Positions 17,902 through 25,728 of a stretch of 59,711 nt of DNA are shown here, in pieces (position 1 is the first letter of the stretch; each line of letters starts with the position of its first letter). The translations under genes and the position numbers were made by a program. Below the pieces are notes generated by a model. It searched no databases. It was given only the letters and a program-made list of their open reading frames with translations, and was not told the origin of the DNA. This DNA is from Nocardia vinacea NBRC 16497 (GTDB taxonomy: Bacteria; Actinomycetota; Actinomycetes; Mycobacteriales; Mycobacteriaceae), in assembly GCF_000308835.1 (NCBI RefSeq), contig NZ_BAGN01000412.1, positions 1 to 59,711 on the forward strand. Direction: 5' to 3'.

Positions 17902-18638
17902 ATCAATCGCCCTCCCCCGACCTCGAGCACCGCTCCGGTCATATAGCTGGCCAGATCCGAGGCCAGAAACAGTGCGGCACCGGCCACTTCGTGCGGCTGC
18001 CCGGCTCGCTTCATCGGAATAGCGGCCTCACGTTCGGCGAAGACCTCCGGCGGCATGGCCTCGGTCATGGCCGTGTGGATGAGTCCGGGTTGAATGGCAT
18101 TGACGCGAACTCCTTTGTGCGCCAGTTCCTTCGCGGCCGCCTTGGTCATGCCGACGATGCCGGCCTTGGCGGCGCTGTAGTTGGTTTGCCCAGGGTTCCC
18201 GGACTTGCCCGACAGCGACGACATGTTGATGATCGCCCCATGTCCGGCCTCGCGCATGACCGCCGACGCGGCCCGCAGCCCAAGCCAAGTGCCGCGCAGA
18301 TGCACTGCGATCACGGTGTCGAAGTCGGCCACGGTCATCTTGCGCAGCGACGCGTCCCGGGTGACACCGGCATTGTTGACGAACACATCCAAGCCGCCGG
18401 CCCAGCGCACTGTCTCGTCCACCAGGCCCTGCACCGAATCCTCGTCGGTCATATCGCAGCCGATCCCGATCGCGTGTCCACCGACCGATTCAGCCGCCGC
18501 GTGGGCACCCTTTTCGTTCAGATCGGCCAGCACGACCCCAGCACCGTGCTCATGGAACAGCTGTGCGATGGCCAGCCCGATACCGCCTGCGGCGCCGGTG
18601 ACGACAGCGGTCTTCCCGCTGAGCAGCTTGCCGGTCAT
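17898..18638 (-). CDS. FabG-like short-chain dehydrogenase
   Basis: The product has 246 residues, a classical SDR. The cofactor motif is TGAAGGIGLA, with NNAG, SSLSGKSG and the catalytic pair in TNYSAAK. An Asp after strand 2 (LADLNE) points to NAD(H). It probably oxidises a 3-hydroxyacyl-CoA or a ring alcohol. ATG at 18638 overlaps the MaoC-like stop; the longer upstream frame is a shadow. Confidence 0.9.
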   Translation of the reverse strand: MTGKLLSGKTAVVTGAAGGIGLAIAQLFHEHGAGVVLADLNEKGAHAAAESVGGHAIGIGCDMTDEDSVQGLVDETVRWAGGLDVFVNNAGVTRDASLRKMTVADFDTVIAVHLRGTWLGLRAASAVMREAGHGAIINMSSLSGKSGNPGQTNYSAAKAGIVGMTKAAAKELAHKGVRVNAIQPGLIHTAMTEAMPPEVFAEREAAIPMKRAGQPHEVAGAALFLASDLASYMTGAVLEVGGGRLM

Positions 18639-19087
18639 GCGATGAACCGTGCGATCGACTCGGCGACACAGGCCGGTTTGGCCGAGCCCTCCACCTCGAT
18701 GGTGGTGATCATCTTCGCCTGGACGCCGCCGAGCACTTCGTCGACGGAATCGATACGTGTTGTCGCCCGCACTCGCGAATTCACCGGCACCGGCGAGATG
18801 AAGCGCACCTTGTCGAAGCCGTAATTGACGGCCATGGCCAGCTTTTCGATGCTGTAGAGCTGGTGATTCAGCGCCGGCAGCAGCGACAACGTCAACAGAC
18901 CGTGCGCGATGGTGCCCTTGAACGGCCCGTCCGCGGCACGCTCCGGATCCACGTGGATCCACTGGTGATCACCGGTCGCGGCCGCGAAGGTGTCGATCCG
19001 CTTCTGATCGACCTCGAGCCACTCGGTGGTTCCCAGCGACGTCCCCGCCGCGGCGGCGAACTCCTCGATGGTGGCGAAAACTCGCAC
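18635..19087 (-). CDS. MaoC-like (hot-dog) dehydratase
   Basis: The product has 150 residues with a single hot-dog domain. The hydratase-2 catalytic pair is in GDHQWIHVDPERA, followed by GTIAHGLLTLSLLP. It probably acts as an (R)-specific enoyl-CoA hydratase. GTG at 19087 is preferred to the in-frame GTG at 19102, because AGGAG lies 7 nt upstream of 19087 and the resulting MRVFATIEEF start matches the family. It is the first gene of the long operon. Confidence 0.88.
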   Translation of the reverse strand: MRVFATIEEFAAAAGTSLGTTEWLEVDQKRIDTFAAATGDHQWIHVDPERAADGPFKGTIAHGLLTLSLLPALNHQLYSIEKLAMAVNYGFDKVRFISPVPVNSRVRATTRIDSVDEVLGGVQAKMITTIEVEGSAKPACVAESIARFIA

Positions 19088-19111
19088 GTCAGCACTCCTC
19101 ACTAGACTTTG

Positions 19112-19126
19112 AATTTAATATAGATT
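19112..19126. promoter_or_regulatory. Operator-like 15-bp inverted repeat, copy 2
   Basis: AATTTA-ATA-TAGATT has one mismatch in the 6+6 bp repeat. It overlaps the -10 hexamer of the long operon at the same offset as copy 1 at 4938. It could also influence the divergent SDR at 19304. Confidence 0.7.
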
Positions 19127-19145
19127 TTAATAGTGATCGGGTCAA
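19117..19145 (-). promoter_or_regulatory. Predicted promoter of the long catabolic operon
   Basis: On the minus strand TTGACC (19145-19140) is followed after exactly 17 nt by TATATT (19122-19117), a good housekeeping-sigma promoter. It reads into the MaoC-like gene. Confidence 0.65.
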
Positions 19146-19303
19146 TCCCACCGACCCGACCCGACCCGCACGGTTGCGAAGGCCGATCAGAGGCGCCGAT
19201 ATGAACAGCGTGTCATCGCCAACCGTCGGAGTCGTGGACGGCTTCCACCAACCACGCCCCCGACGACGTCACTGTCCGCTCGTCGACGAAGGAGTTGAAT
19301 CGC

Positions 19304-20101
19304 ATGGACCTACAGCTGCGCAATGCCCGTGTTCTCGTCACCGGCGGAGGCTCCAATATCGGGCGCGGTATCGTGCACGGCTTCGCGCGCGAGGGCGCAC
19401 GCATCGTCATCAGCGATATCGACGCGGATCAAGCCAAGAGGGTGTGCACCGAAGCGCTCGACCTCGGCGCCGCGGCCGTCGAGGTCGCGACGGGTGATCT
19501 CACCGCCGACGGCATCGCACAGGTAGCGGTGGATCGCGCTGTTCGAAACTGGGGCGGGCTCGACGTGCTGGTGAACAATGCCGGGTGGAGCGTGCCCGGG
19601 TTCATCGCCGAGGACACCGACCGATCCAAATGGCAGCGCACCGTGGAGGTCAATCTCTACACCGCGATCGCGACCACCCAGGCCGCCCTTCCGGTGATGC
19701 GGGAGGCCGGCCGGGGCTCCATCGTGTTCATTTCCAGCGATGCCGCGTTCGGGCAGATCCGACAGGGCGTGTACGGAGCCACGAAAGCGGCTCTGACCGC
19801 ACTGGCGCGCACCACAGCACGCGAGCACGGCCGCCACGGCATCCGCTCGAACGTGGTCTGCCCCGGATTGGTGATCCCTGAGGGACCTGAGGCCGTCGGG
19901 AAGGACAGCCTCTGGGCAGTCGGCAACGACTCGGTGTTCAACGAGAAGCAGATCGAATTCCTCCGCAAGGACATTCCGCTGCGACGCCTCACCATGGCCG
20001 AGGACATCGCTAATGCGGTCGTGTGGCTGTCCTCCGAAACAGCAGCCCGCCAGATCACCGGACAGATGTTCTCGGTCAGCGGCGGCTACACCATGCCGTA
20101 G
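19304..20101 (+). CDS. Short-chain dehydrogenase/reductase
   Basis: The product has 265 residues, a classical SDR divergent from the long operon. The cofactor motif is TGGGSNIGRG, Asp after strand 2 (ISDIDAD) favours NAD(H), then NNAG, SSDAAFG and the catalytic Tyr/Lys in VYGATKAA. AAGGAG 9 nt upstream supports ATG at 19304 over the in-frame TTG at 19295. It is followed by an acyl-CoA dehydrogenase remnant, so it may once have headed a rightward operon. Confidence 0.9.
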   Translation: MDLQLRNARVLVTGGGSNIGRGIVHGFAREGARIVISDIDADQAKRVCTEALDLGAAAVEVATGDLTADGIAQVAVDRAVRNWGGLDVLVNNAGWSVPGFIAEDTDRSKWQRTVEVNLYTAIATTQAALPVMREAGRGSIVFISSDAAFGQIRQGVYGATKAALTALARTTAREHGRHGIRSNVVCPGLVIPEGPEAVGKDSLWAVGNDSVFNEKQIEFLRKDIPLRRLTMAEDIANAVVWLSSETAARQITGQMFSVSGGYTMP

Positions 20102-20181
20102 CCCCGCTCCGCGGGCGACCGGATTCGACCGGGCGACCGCAGGCCGCACACCTGCCCCGCCAACCCCGCCATCGATTGGAT

Positions 20182-20500
20182 ATGGCCTGGAGACAACAGC
20201 ATTCGACTTCTCCCCCGAGCAGGCCGACATTCAAACCCGCGCCCGGGCCTTCGGGGAGAAGTGGGCGCCGCTGGCGACCCGGATCGACCGAGAAGACGCC
20301 GCCCGGTCACAGGCATGGTCCGCGACACTGTCGAGATGGGTCTGGCGGGAATCACCATCCCCGCCGAATACAGCGGAAAGGGGCTCAGCGCCATCGAATT
20401 CGCGCTGGCCGTCGAGGCGGCGTGCCGGGCCATGGGGTCGTGGATCGCGGGCGATATTCTGTTCGCGACGTATGACCTCTCGGGCCATGACCGCCCGGCG
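20182..20500 (+). pseudogene. Acyl-CoA dehydrogenase N-terminal remnant, frameshifted
   Basis: One frame encodes FDFSPEQADIQTRARAF and APLATRIDRED. A second frame continues with EMGLAGITIPAEYSGKG and AIEFALAVEA, which is the standard acyl-CoA dehydrogenase N-domain order. A frameshift near 20290-20330 joins them. The homology stops after about 100 residues; the FAD-binding and C-terminal domains are missing. The product cannot be functional. Confidence 0.8.
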
Positions 20501-20860
20501 GATCCGGCCCTGGCACCAGTCTCCAACTAGCCGTCACCTGGGACCGACCCACGAAGACCCGCACCAGGTCGTCCTGTCACGAAACTGGTTGATACCGCGC
20601 CCTTTTATCACCTTACGGACACATCCGGGTGGTCGCTCGGATGTCGAGTAGTTCGGTCTTGCGGTTGCGCGGCAGCTCGGTCAGGTACTTCACCCTCGCC
20701 GATCGTTTGCCGCCACGGGGTCGGATCCAGGGCAATCGCGCGATCGCGGTCCATACGGTTCGAATCGACCCGGTAGAACAACAGGTTACGCAGGTCGGTG
20801 TCCTTCCGGAACTGCTGGTCACTCCTCATCTGCGCGCTACTTCGCACCCGCTACACACCG
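20501..20860. other. Non-coding or decayed stretch
   Basis: No gene is recognised. Minus-strand frames between 20608 and 20847 contain LRNLLFYRVDSNR and VWTAIARLPW, which vaguely recall the C-terminal part of an IS1380-like transposase read in two frames, but the evidence is too weak to call. Confidence 0.3.
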
Positions 20861-23800
20861 TCACAGCGCCTCCCCTTTCGCATCTTCTGCTATCCAGGCT
20901 GCGATCTGGGCACGTGAGGTGAATGCAAGTTTGGTCAGGATGTGTTCGACGTGGCCTTCGGCGGTGCGCTGAGAGATGACCAGTTTGGCGGCAATCTGCT
21001 TGTTGCTGAGTCCTTGGGCCACAAGACCGGCAACCTGTCGCTCACGTTTCGTCAGCTTAAGGGAGTGGGCCGATTCGCTCATCGGCTTTGTGGGCTGTTC
21101 CCCGAGTGCGTAGGCGATAGCAGCGTCGATACTCATTGCATGCCCCCGCCGAAAGGCCGCCTCGTATCGGCGCGCGCCAAGGGCGTCACGGGTTCTCTGC
21201 TCGCATTCTTCGTGGAAGCGTGACATGTTGGGGAAAACAGCAGTTACATTGTTTCCTCTTGGCCAAAGGCGTCCCATTGCAGCTCCCATCAGAACAGCGG
21301 CACGCTCGACAGCGCCGTCGGCACTGGCAGTCCAGGCCAGCGACTCGAGGCTGAATGCCGTAGCAAGCGGGCTGCGCAGCCGCCGGTTGAGTCGGAGAGC
21401 TTCCAGGAGCTGCTGTTGCGTGCGGCTTCGCTCGTCTTGTTGCCATGCGGCAAGGGCAATGCCGCGCAGCGCAACAGATCGGAAAAGCAGTTCTCCGCGC
21501 GCTTCGGTGATCGAAACTACTTCACGGTAGCGCTCGGTCGCGCGAGTCATATCACCGCGCATTTCGTAGGCGAGACCGAGCAACGTCAGGGTGCTGACGT
21601 GGAAATCAGTGGCCTTATCCGACGTGAGGACCTCGAGGGCACGTTCGAAGGATGAGGACGCGGTAGCAGATTCTCCACGGACGAGCGCGAGAACCCCAGC
21701 AGAGTAGTCCAGGTGCGCGTCCGCTGCCGCTGTCGGAGTTTGTTCAGAAAGTGCTCGACCTTCGTTCAGGAGTTTGGCGGCTCCTTCGAAATCGCCCTGT
21801 TCTGCGGCCAGTTGGCTGCCTACACAAAGTGCTCTAACGCGGTCGGGTGTCAATTGTGTGCGGGAGTGGGCCAGGACACGATCGATCCAGTACCGGCCTT
21901 CGCCAAATAGGCCACGAAATGTCCAGAACTCATATAGCGCCGCGGCGGTGTTCAACCCTGCTCTGGCAGCTTCCTCGGTCTCTTCGGACAAGCATGTCTC
22001 GAGTGCTTCTCGCAGGTTGGGCTGTTCCCGCTCGAGTCGGGCAATCCAGTCCGGTTGTCGGTCGCTGATCCACTCGGCTTCAGCATTCAACGCCAACTGC
22101 TGATACCACTCGCGGTGTCGCCTGCGGAGGTCGTCGTATTCCCCGAACTCCTGCAATTTCTCGCGGCCGTAGTGTCGGAGCGTCTCGAGTAGCCGGAAGC
22201 GTACGACGGTCGGTGTCTGCTCACGGATCAAGATTGATTTGTCCAACAGAGAAGACAACACGTCGAGCGGACTGTCCGGGGTCAGGTCGGTGCCGCAAAT
22301 CTGCTCGGCGTCGTCGAGTTCAAAGCTTCCGGTGAAAATCGATAAGCGGGACCACAGCCGCTGTTCGACGGCTGTGCATAGTTCGTAACTCCAGTCGACA
22401 CACCATCGCAGGGTTTGTTGCCGGGCGGGGGCATTGCGGGTGCCGCGGGTGAGCAGTGCGTACCGATCGTCAAGTCGCTTCAGTATCTGCTGCGGCGATA
22501 TGGTGCGCATCCGGGCCGCCGCCAACTCGATCGCCAGCGGCAGTCCGTCTAGTCGGGCGCAGATCCGAGCGATGGCGGACTTGTTGTCCTCGTCGAGTTC
22601 GAAGCCTGGAACTGCAGCTGCGGCGCGGTCGGTGAACAGAGTGACCGCGTCGAAGCGAGAGAGTCCCAGCAGAGTCGGCTCCTGGTCCGGTTCGGGGACT
22701 GCCAGCGGCGACAGTCGCAACACGGCTTCGCCGGCGATGTTCAGCGGTTCGCGGCTGGTGACCAGGATCCGCAAATTCGGGCAGCTGCGTAGCAATGTCC
22801 CGGTCAGCTCCGCCACGGCGTCGACCATGTGCTCGCAATTGTCCAACACGAGCAGCGCCTTCCGTGAGCTCAGATACTCGACCAGAACATCGAGCCACGC
22901 CTTTCCCAGTTGCTCTCGCGCGCCCGTCCTCGCCGCCACCACGTCGACCAGCAGGGAAGCGTCGGATACGGCGGCCAGTTCGACCATCCACACCCCGTGT
23001 GGGAATGGTTGCCCACTCGAGGCGATTCGCAGTGCCAGCCGTGTCTTTCCAACACCTCCGGTGCCGGTCAGAGTCACCAGCCGCGACGTGGACAGCAGAT
23101 TCCGCACCTCGGCCACTTCGGTGCGGCGACCGACGAAACTTGTCAGCTCGAGCGGCAAGTCGCCCTCGCTACCCGAGTCCATTGCCGCCGACTCGGCTCG
23201 CTGGGTAGGCAAGCGTTGTTTGCGGGGCGGGTACACAGAAGCTGGCTCGCCGTGCAGGGCCATCTCGTCCACTTGGAGACCGTGGTGTCGCTGAACTCGG
23301 CGAACGGCCTCTCCGAATGCTGCGGCTGACGGCCGCTGGTGGCGGTTTCGGCTCATAGCGGATTCCACCACAGCTGATACGTCACCGGGGATGCCGTTCT
23401 CCCTTAGGTCCGGTACCGGGTCAGTGGTGATCCGCAGGAACTGGGCTACCACCTTCTCTCCGCTGCGCCGCTCGAAAGCCGCATGCCCGGTGAAAGCACA
23501 AAACAAGGTCGCACCGAGCCCGTAGACGTCTGCGGCTGGTGTGGGAGCTTCTCCTTCGAGGACCTCCGGTGCAGTGAATGCTGGCGACCCGACCAGAGTG
23601 CCTTCGCTTGTTTGGAACCCGCCGGCGATATGCGCGATACCGAAATCGGTCAACGCTGGCTCACCGTAGTCGGTGAGCAGGATATTGCCCGGTTTGACGT
23701 CCCGGTGCACAATGCCGAGGCGGTGCGCGCTTTCGAGTGCACCGGCGATTTTTACCCCGATCGTCAATGCGTTCTCCACCGCCAGCGGGCCATGGCGGCG

Positions 23801-24145
23801 GATCCACGCATCCAAAGAATTCAGTGGGTGATAAGGCATCACCAGATAGGGCTGCCCGCTGGCGGTAGTGCCGGCTTCCAGGACGGTGACTATGTTCGGG
23901 TGCCCGGTCAGCCGACCCATTGCCCGCTGCTCTCGCAAGAACCGGGCCTGATTCTCGCTGTCCAGTTCTGCGGTGAGGACCTTCACTGCCACGGTCCGGT
24001 CGAGTGCTACCTGCGCGCATCGGTAGACCACGCCGAACCCCCCACGTCCGATCTCTACTGCGTCTTCGAAACCGGCCGAGCCCAACTCCTCCGTGACAAG
24101 CGTTGTCTCCTCACGGCAAGTACGCAGCGGATCGGCTTCTGTCAT
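20861..24145 (-). CDS. pknK: PknK-like Ser/Thr kinase-ATPase-LuxR regulator
   Basis: The product has 1094 residues. Residues 25-290 form a Hanks-type kinase: GRGGFGVVY (33-41), Lys55 in VAVKV, HRDVKPGN (147-154) and DFG (167-169). A nucleotide-binding STAND domain follows, with Walker A GTGGVGKT (361-368) and Walker B LLVLDNCEH, then TPR-like helices. The last 70 residues are a LuxR helix-turn-helix (LTKRERQVAGLVAQGLSNKQ). Domain order and length match mycobacterial PknK (about 1110 residues), which regulates the neighbouring virS/mymA locus. Here it is flanked by acyl-CoA operons, which it may control. It is monocistronic. Confidence 0.9.
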   Translation of the reverse strand: MTEADPLRTCREETTLVTEELGSAGFEDAVEIGRGGFGVVYRCAQVALDRTVAVKVLTAELDSENQARFLREQRAMGRLTGHPNIVTVLEAGTTASGQPYLVMPYHPLNSLDAWIRRHGPLAVENALTIGVKIAGALESAHRLGIVHRDVKPGNILLTDYGEPALTDFGIAHIAGGFQTSEGTLVGSPAFTAPEVLEGEAPTPAADVYGLGATLFCAFTGHAAFERRSGEKVVAQFLRITTDPVPDLRENGIPGDVSAVVESAMSRNRHQRPSAAAFGEAVRRVQRHHGLQVDEMALHGEPASVYPPRKQRLPTQRAESAAMDSGSEGDLPLELTSFVGRRTEVAEVRNLLSTSRLVTLTGTGGVGKTRLALRIASSGQPFPHGVWMVELAAVSDASLLVDVVAARTGAREQLGKAWLDVLVEYLSSRKALLVLDNCEHMVDAVAELTGTLLRSCPNLRILVTSREPLNIAGEAVLRLSPLAVPEPDQEPTLLGLSRFDAVTLFTDRAAAAVPGFELDEDNKSAIARICARLDGLPLAIELAAARMRTISPQQILKRLDDRYALLTRGTRNAPARQQTLRWCVDWSYELCTAVEQRLWSRLSIFTGSFELDDAEQICGTDLTPDSPLDVLSSLLDKSILIREQTPTVVRFRLLETLRHYGREKLQEFGEYDDLRRRHREWYQQLALNAEAEWISDRQPDWIARLEREQPNLREALETCLSEETEEAARAGLNTAAALYEFWTFRGLFGEGRYWIDRVLAHSRTQLTPDRVRALCVGSQLAAEQGDFEGAAKLLNEGRALSEQTPTAAADAHLDYSAGVLALVRGESATASSSFERALEVLTSDKATDFHVSTLTLLGLAYEMRGDMTRATERYREVVSITEARGELLFRSVALRGIALAAWQQDERSRTQQQLLEALRLNRRLRSPLATAFSLESLAWTASADGAVERAAVLMGAAMGRLWPRGNNVTAVFPNMSRFHEECEQRTRDALGARRYEAAFRRGHAMSIDAAIAYALGEQPTKPMSESAHSLKLTKRERQVAGLVAQGLSNKQIAAKLVISQRTAEGHVEHILTKLAFTSRAQIAAWIAEDAKGEAL

Positions 24146-24739
24146 CTATCGCGGACCGTTCAACCAGACTCTCTGGTCTTAAGGAACATGGGTTCACTCT
24201 TTCGTCAACTGCCAGCGTATCGCCGATGAACTCTCGCAGAGTCTGGTTTTCGTGCTCTGCGCGCCTGGCAATCCCGTCGAGGGATGTTCTTCTGCAAAGT
24301 GCACCTGTACGGCGCGATCGCCTCGCGCACCGATTCGAAAATGGTGCCGGCACCAAGACCGATGGCCTGGCCGAGTTGCGGGCAGGCTGGCGGCCGCGCG
24401 GTTCGGCATCGTCGCACCCCCTACATCGACGCCGGAATCGGCAAACTTGGCGTTCGCGCGATCACACGGAGACTGGAACTCAGCGAGGTCGCGGACCTGG
24501 CGGTGCGCATCTGGCCGACTCGCTACAGCCAGCGCGCCTCTGATCCTTCAGCGGGAAGATCCCTGGCCGGATGCGAATGGCAGGTCATCCCTCGTTCGTG
24601 ATGACCTGCCATATCGCGCGGTCGCTTGTGGCGACTCGAGCGCGGCGGGTCGACGCCGCGGGCCGGACGAGTTTGTCCAGCTTGTGGCTGCCTCCGCTAC
24701 TTCGGTAGCGTGCGGTGGCCGATTATCTTCTCGCCCACG
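24146..24739. other. No recognised gene
   Basis: This stretch lies upstream of the kinase-regulator gene. Several short overlapping frames exist but none has a family signature or a convincing start. It may contain decayed sequence contiguous with the monooxygenase remnant that follows. Confidence 0.4.
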
Positions 24740-25150
24740 GCTGCGGACATTCGCCGCGGTGAAGGCGTAGTCGCGCATCTGTTCTTCATAGGCGCCGATG
24801 CTCTCCAGCACGGGTTTGCCGCCGCGTGCGACGGCGAGCAGTTCGTCGCCGAGCACGTGGGCGTCGCGCAGTGCGGTGTTGGCGCCGATGCCCAGCGCCG
24901 AGCTCATCGCGTGGATCGCGTCACCCATCACGGTCTCACTCGACGGCCCCCAGGCGGTATGCGCACGCAGCCTTGCAGGGCCAACGCTTGCACGGTGGCG
25001 ACATCCCACAACCGCACAATGTCGAGCAGCGCGGGATGCCAGGTGCCCAACCATTGCTGGACGTACTCTTTCAGCCTCTGCGTGCTGGAGGTGAACAGCT
25101 CAGAATCGGGGAGCATCCGCTCGGCGAGCGAATTGAAGAGACGTGATCAC
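24740..25150 (-). pseudogene. FAD-dependent monooxygenase C-terminal remnant
   Basis: One frame encodes MLPDSELF and WHPALLDIVRLWDVATVQAL. After a frameshift near 24960, another encodes GDAIHAMSSALGIGANTAL and RDAHVLGDELLAV. Together they match, in order, the C-terminal 130 residues of the intact monooxygenase at 36781-37998. The N-terminal FAD-binding domain is missing. This is a decayed paralogue. Confidence 0.85.
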
Positions 25151-25283
25151 ACCGCGCCATTTCACGATGCGGCGCAGATTCTCAGGTTTGTGGTGCCGGG
25201 ATTCGGCCGCGAGCTCAAGCAGATGAAAGGGCAGCGAGCTCCGATACCCAGTGCGTCGGAGCTCCCTGTCTGCTGTGAAACGC

Positions 25284-25697
25284 CTACCGTGCCGGCAGCG
25301 ACAGCCGGTCCATGAACGCGTGGTCGCGCGACAACTGGTTGCCGCGGACGTGGATCAGGTCCATCCCGCGCTCGGTGATCGTCGGTGCGGAGCCGTCACG
25401 CGGTGTGATGTCGACTTCCCACACACAGACCTGCGCGTTGGCGCCAGCTATCCGGCGATCCTCGAGGACCCGGAACTGCATGTCCCACACCTCGAAGAAC
25501 TTCCGCAGGTAACGGCGAAGGGCGTCGCTGCCCCGGATCGTCCCGCGGGTGCCGGGATCGCGGTAGTCGACGTCGTCGGTGTAGGTGGCGAGGGTCTTTT
25601 CTACGTCGAGCGTGTTCCAGGCTTCGATACAGCGCTGTGTTGCACTGAAGATTTCTTCGTCGGTGAGCAGGGGCTCGGTGACGGCGGTGTCGATCAT
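25284..25697 (-). CDS. SnoaL-like (NTF2-fold) protein
   Basis: The product has 137 residues. The segment EEIFSATQRCIEAWNTLD with YTDDVDYRDPGTRG is typical of SnoaL/steroid-isomerase-like NTF2 folds. ATG at 25697 has GAAGGAGATCC upstream, so the longer frame is rejected. It lies 31 bp downstream of an AMP ligase in the same direction, and is a clear paralogue of the protein at 30120-30539. It may act as an isomerase, cyclase or lyase on the ligase product; no specific function is shown. Confidence 0.8.
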   Translation of the reverse strand: MIDTAVTEPLLTDEEIFSATQRCIEAWNTLDVEKTLATYTDDVDYRDPGTRGTIRGSDALRRYLRKFFEVWDMQFRVLEDRRIAGANAQVCVWEVDITPRDGSAPTITERGMDLIHVRGNQLSRDHAFMDRLSLPAR

Positions 25698-25728
25698 ACG
25701 GATCTCCTTCTTCACTGGTGACCGCGAC

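Noticed and set aside
20608..20847. Possible IS1380-like transposase remnant
   Set aside because: Similarity is limited to a few residues spread over two frames and is not distinguishable from chance by eye.
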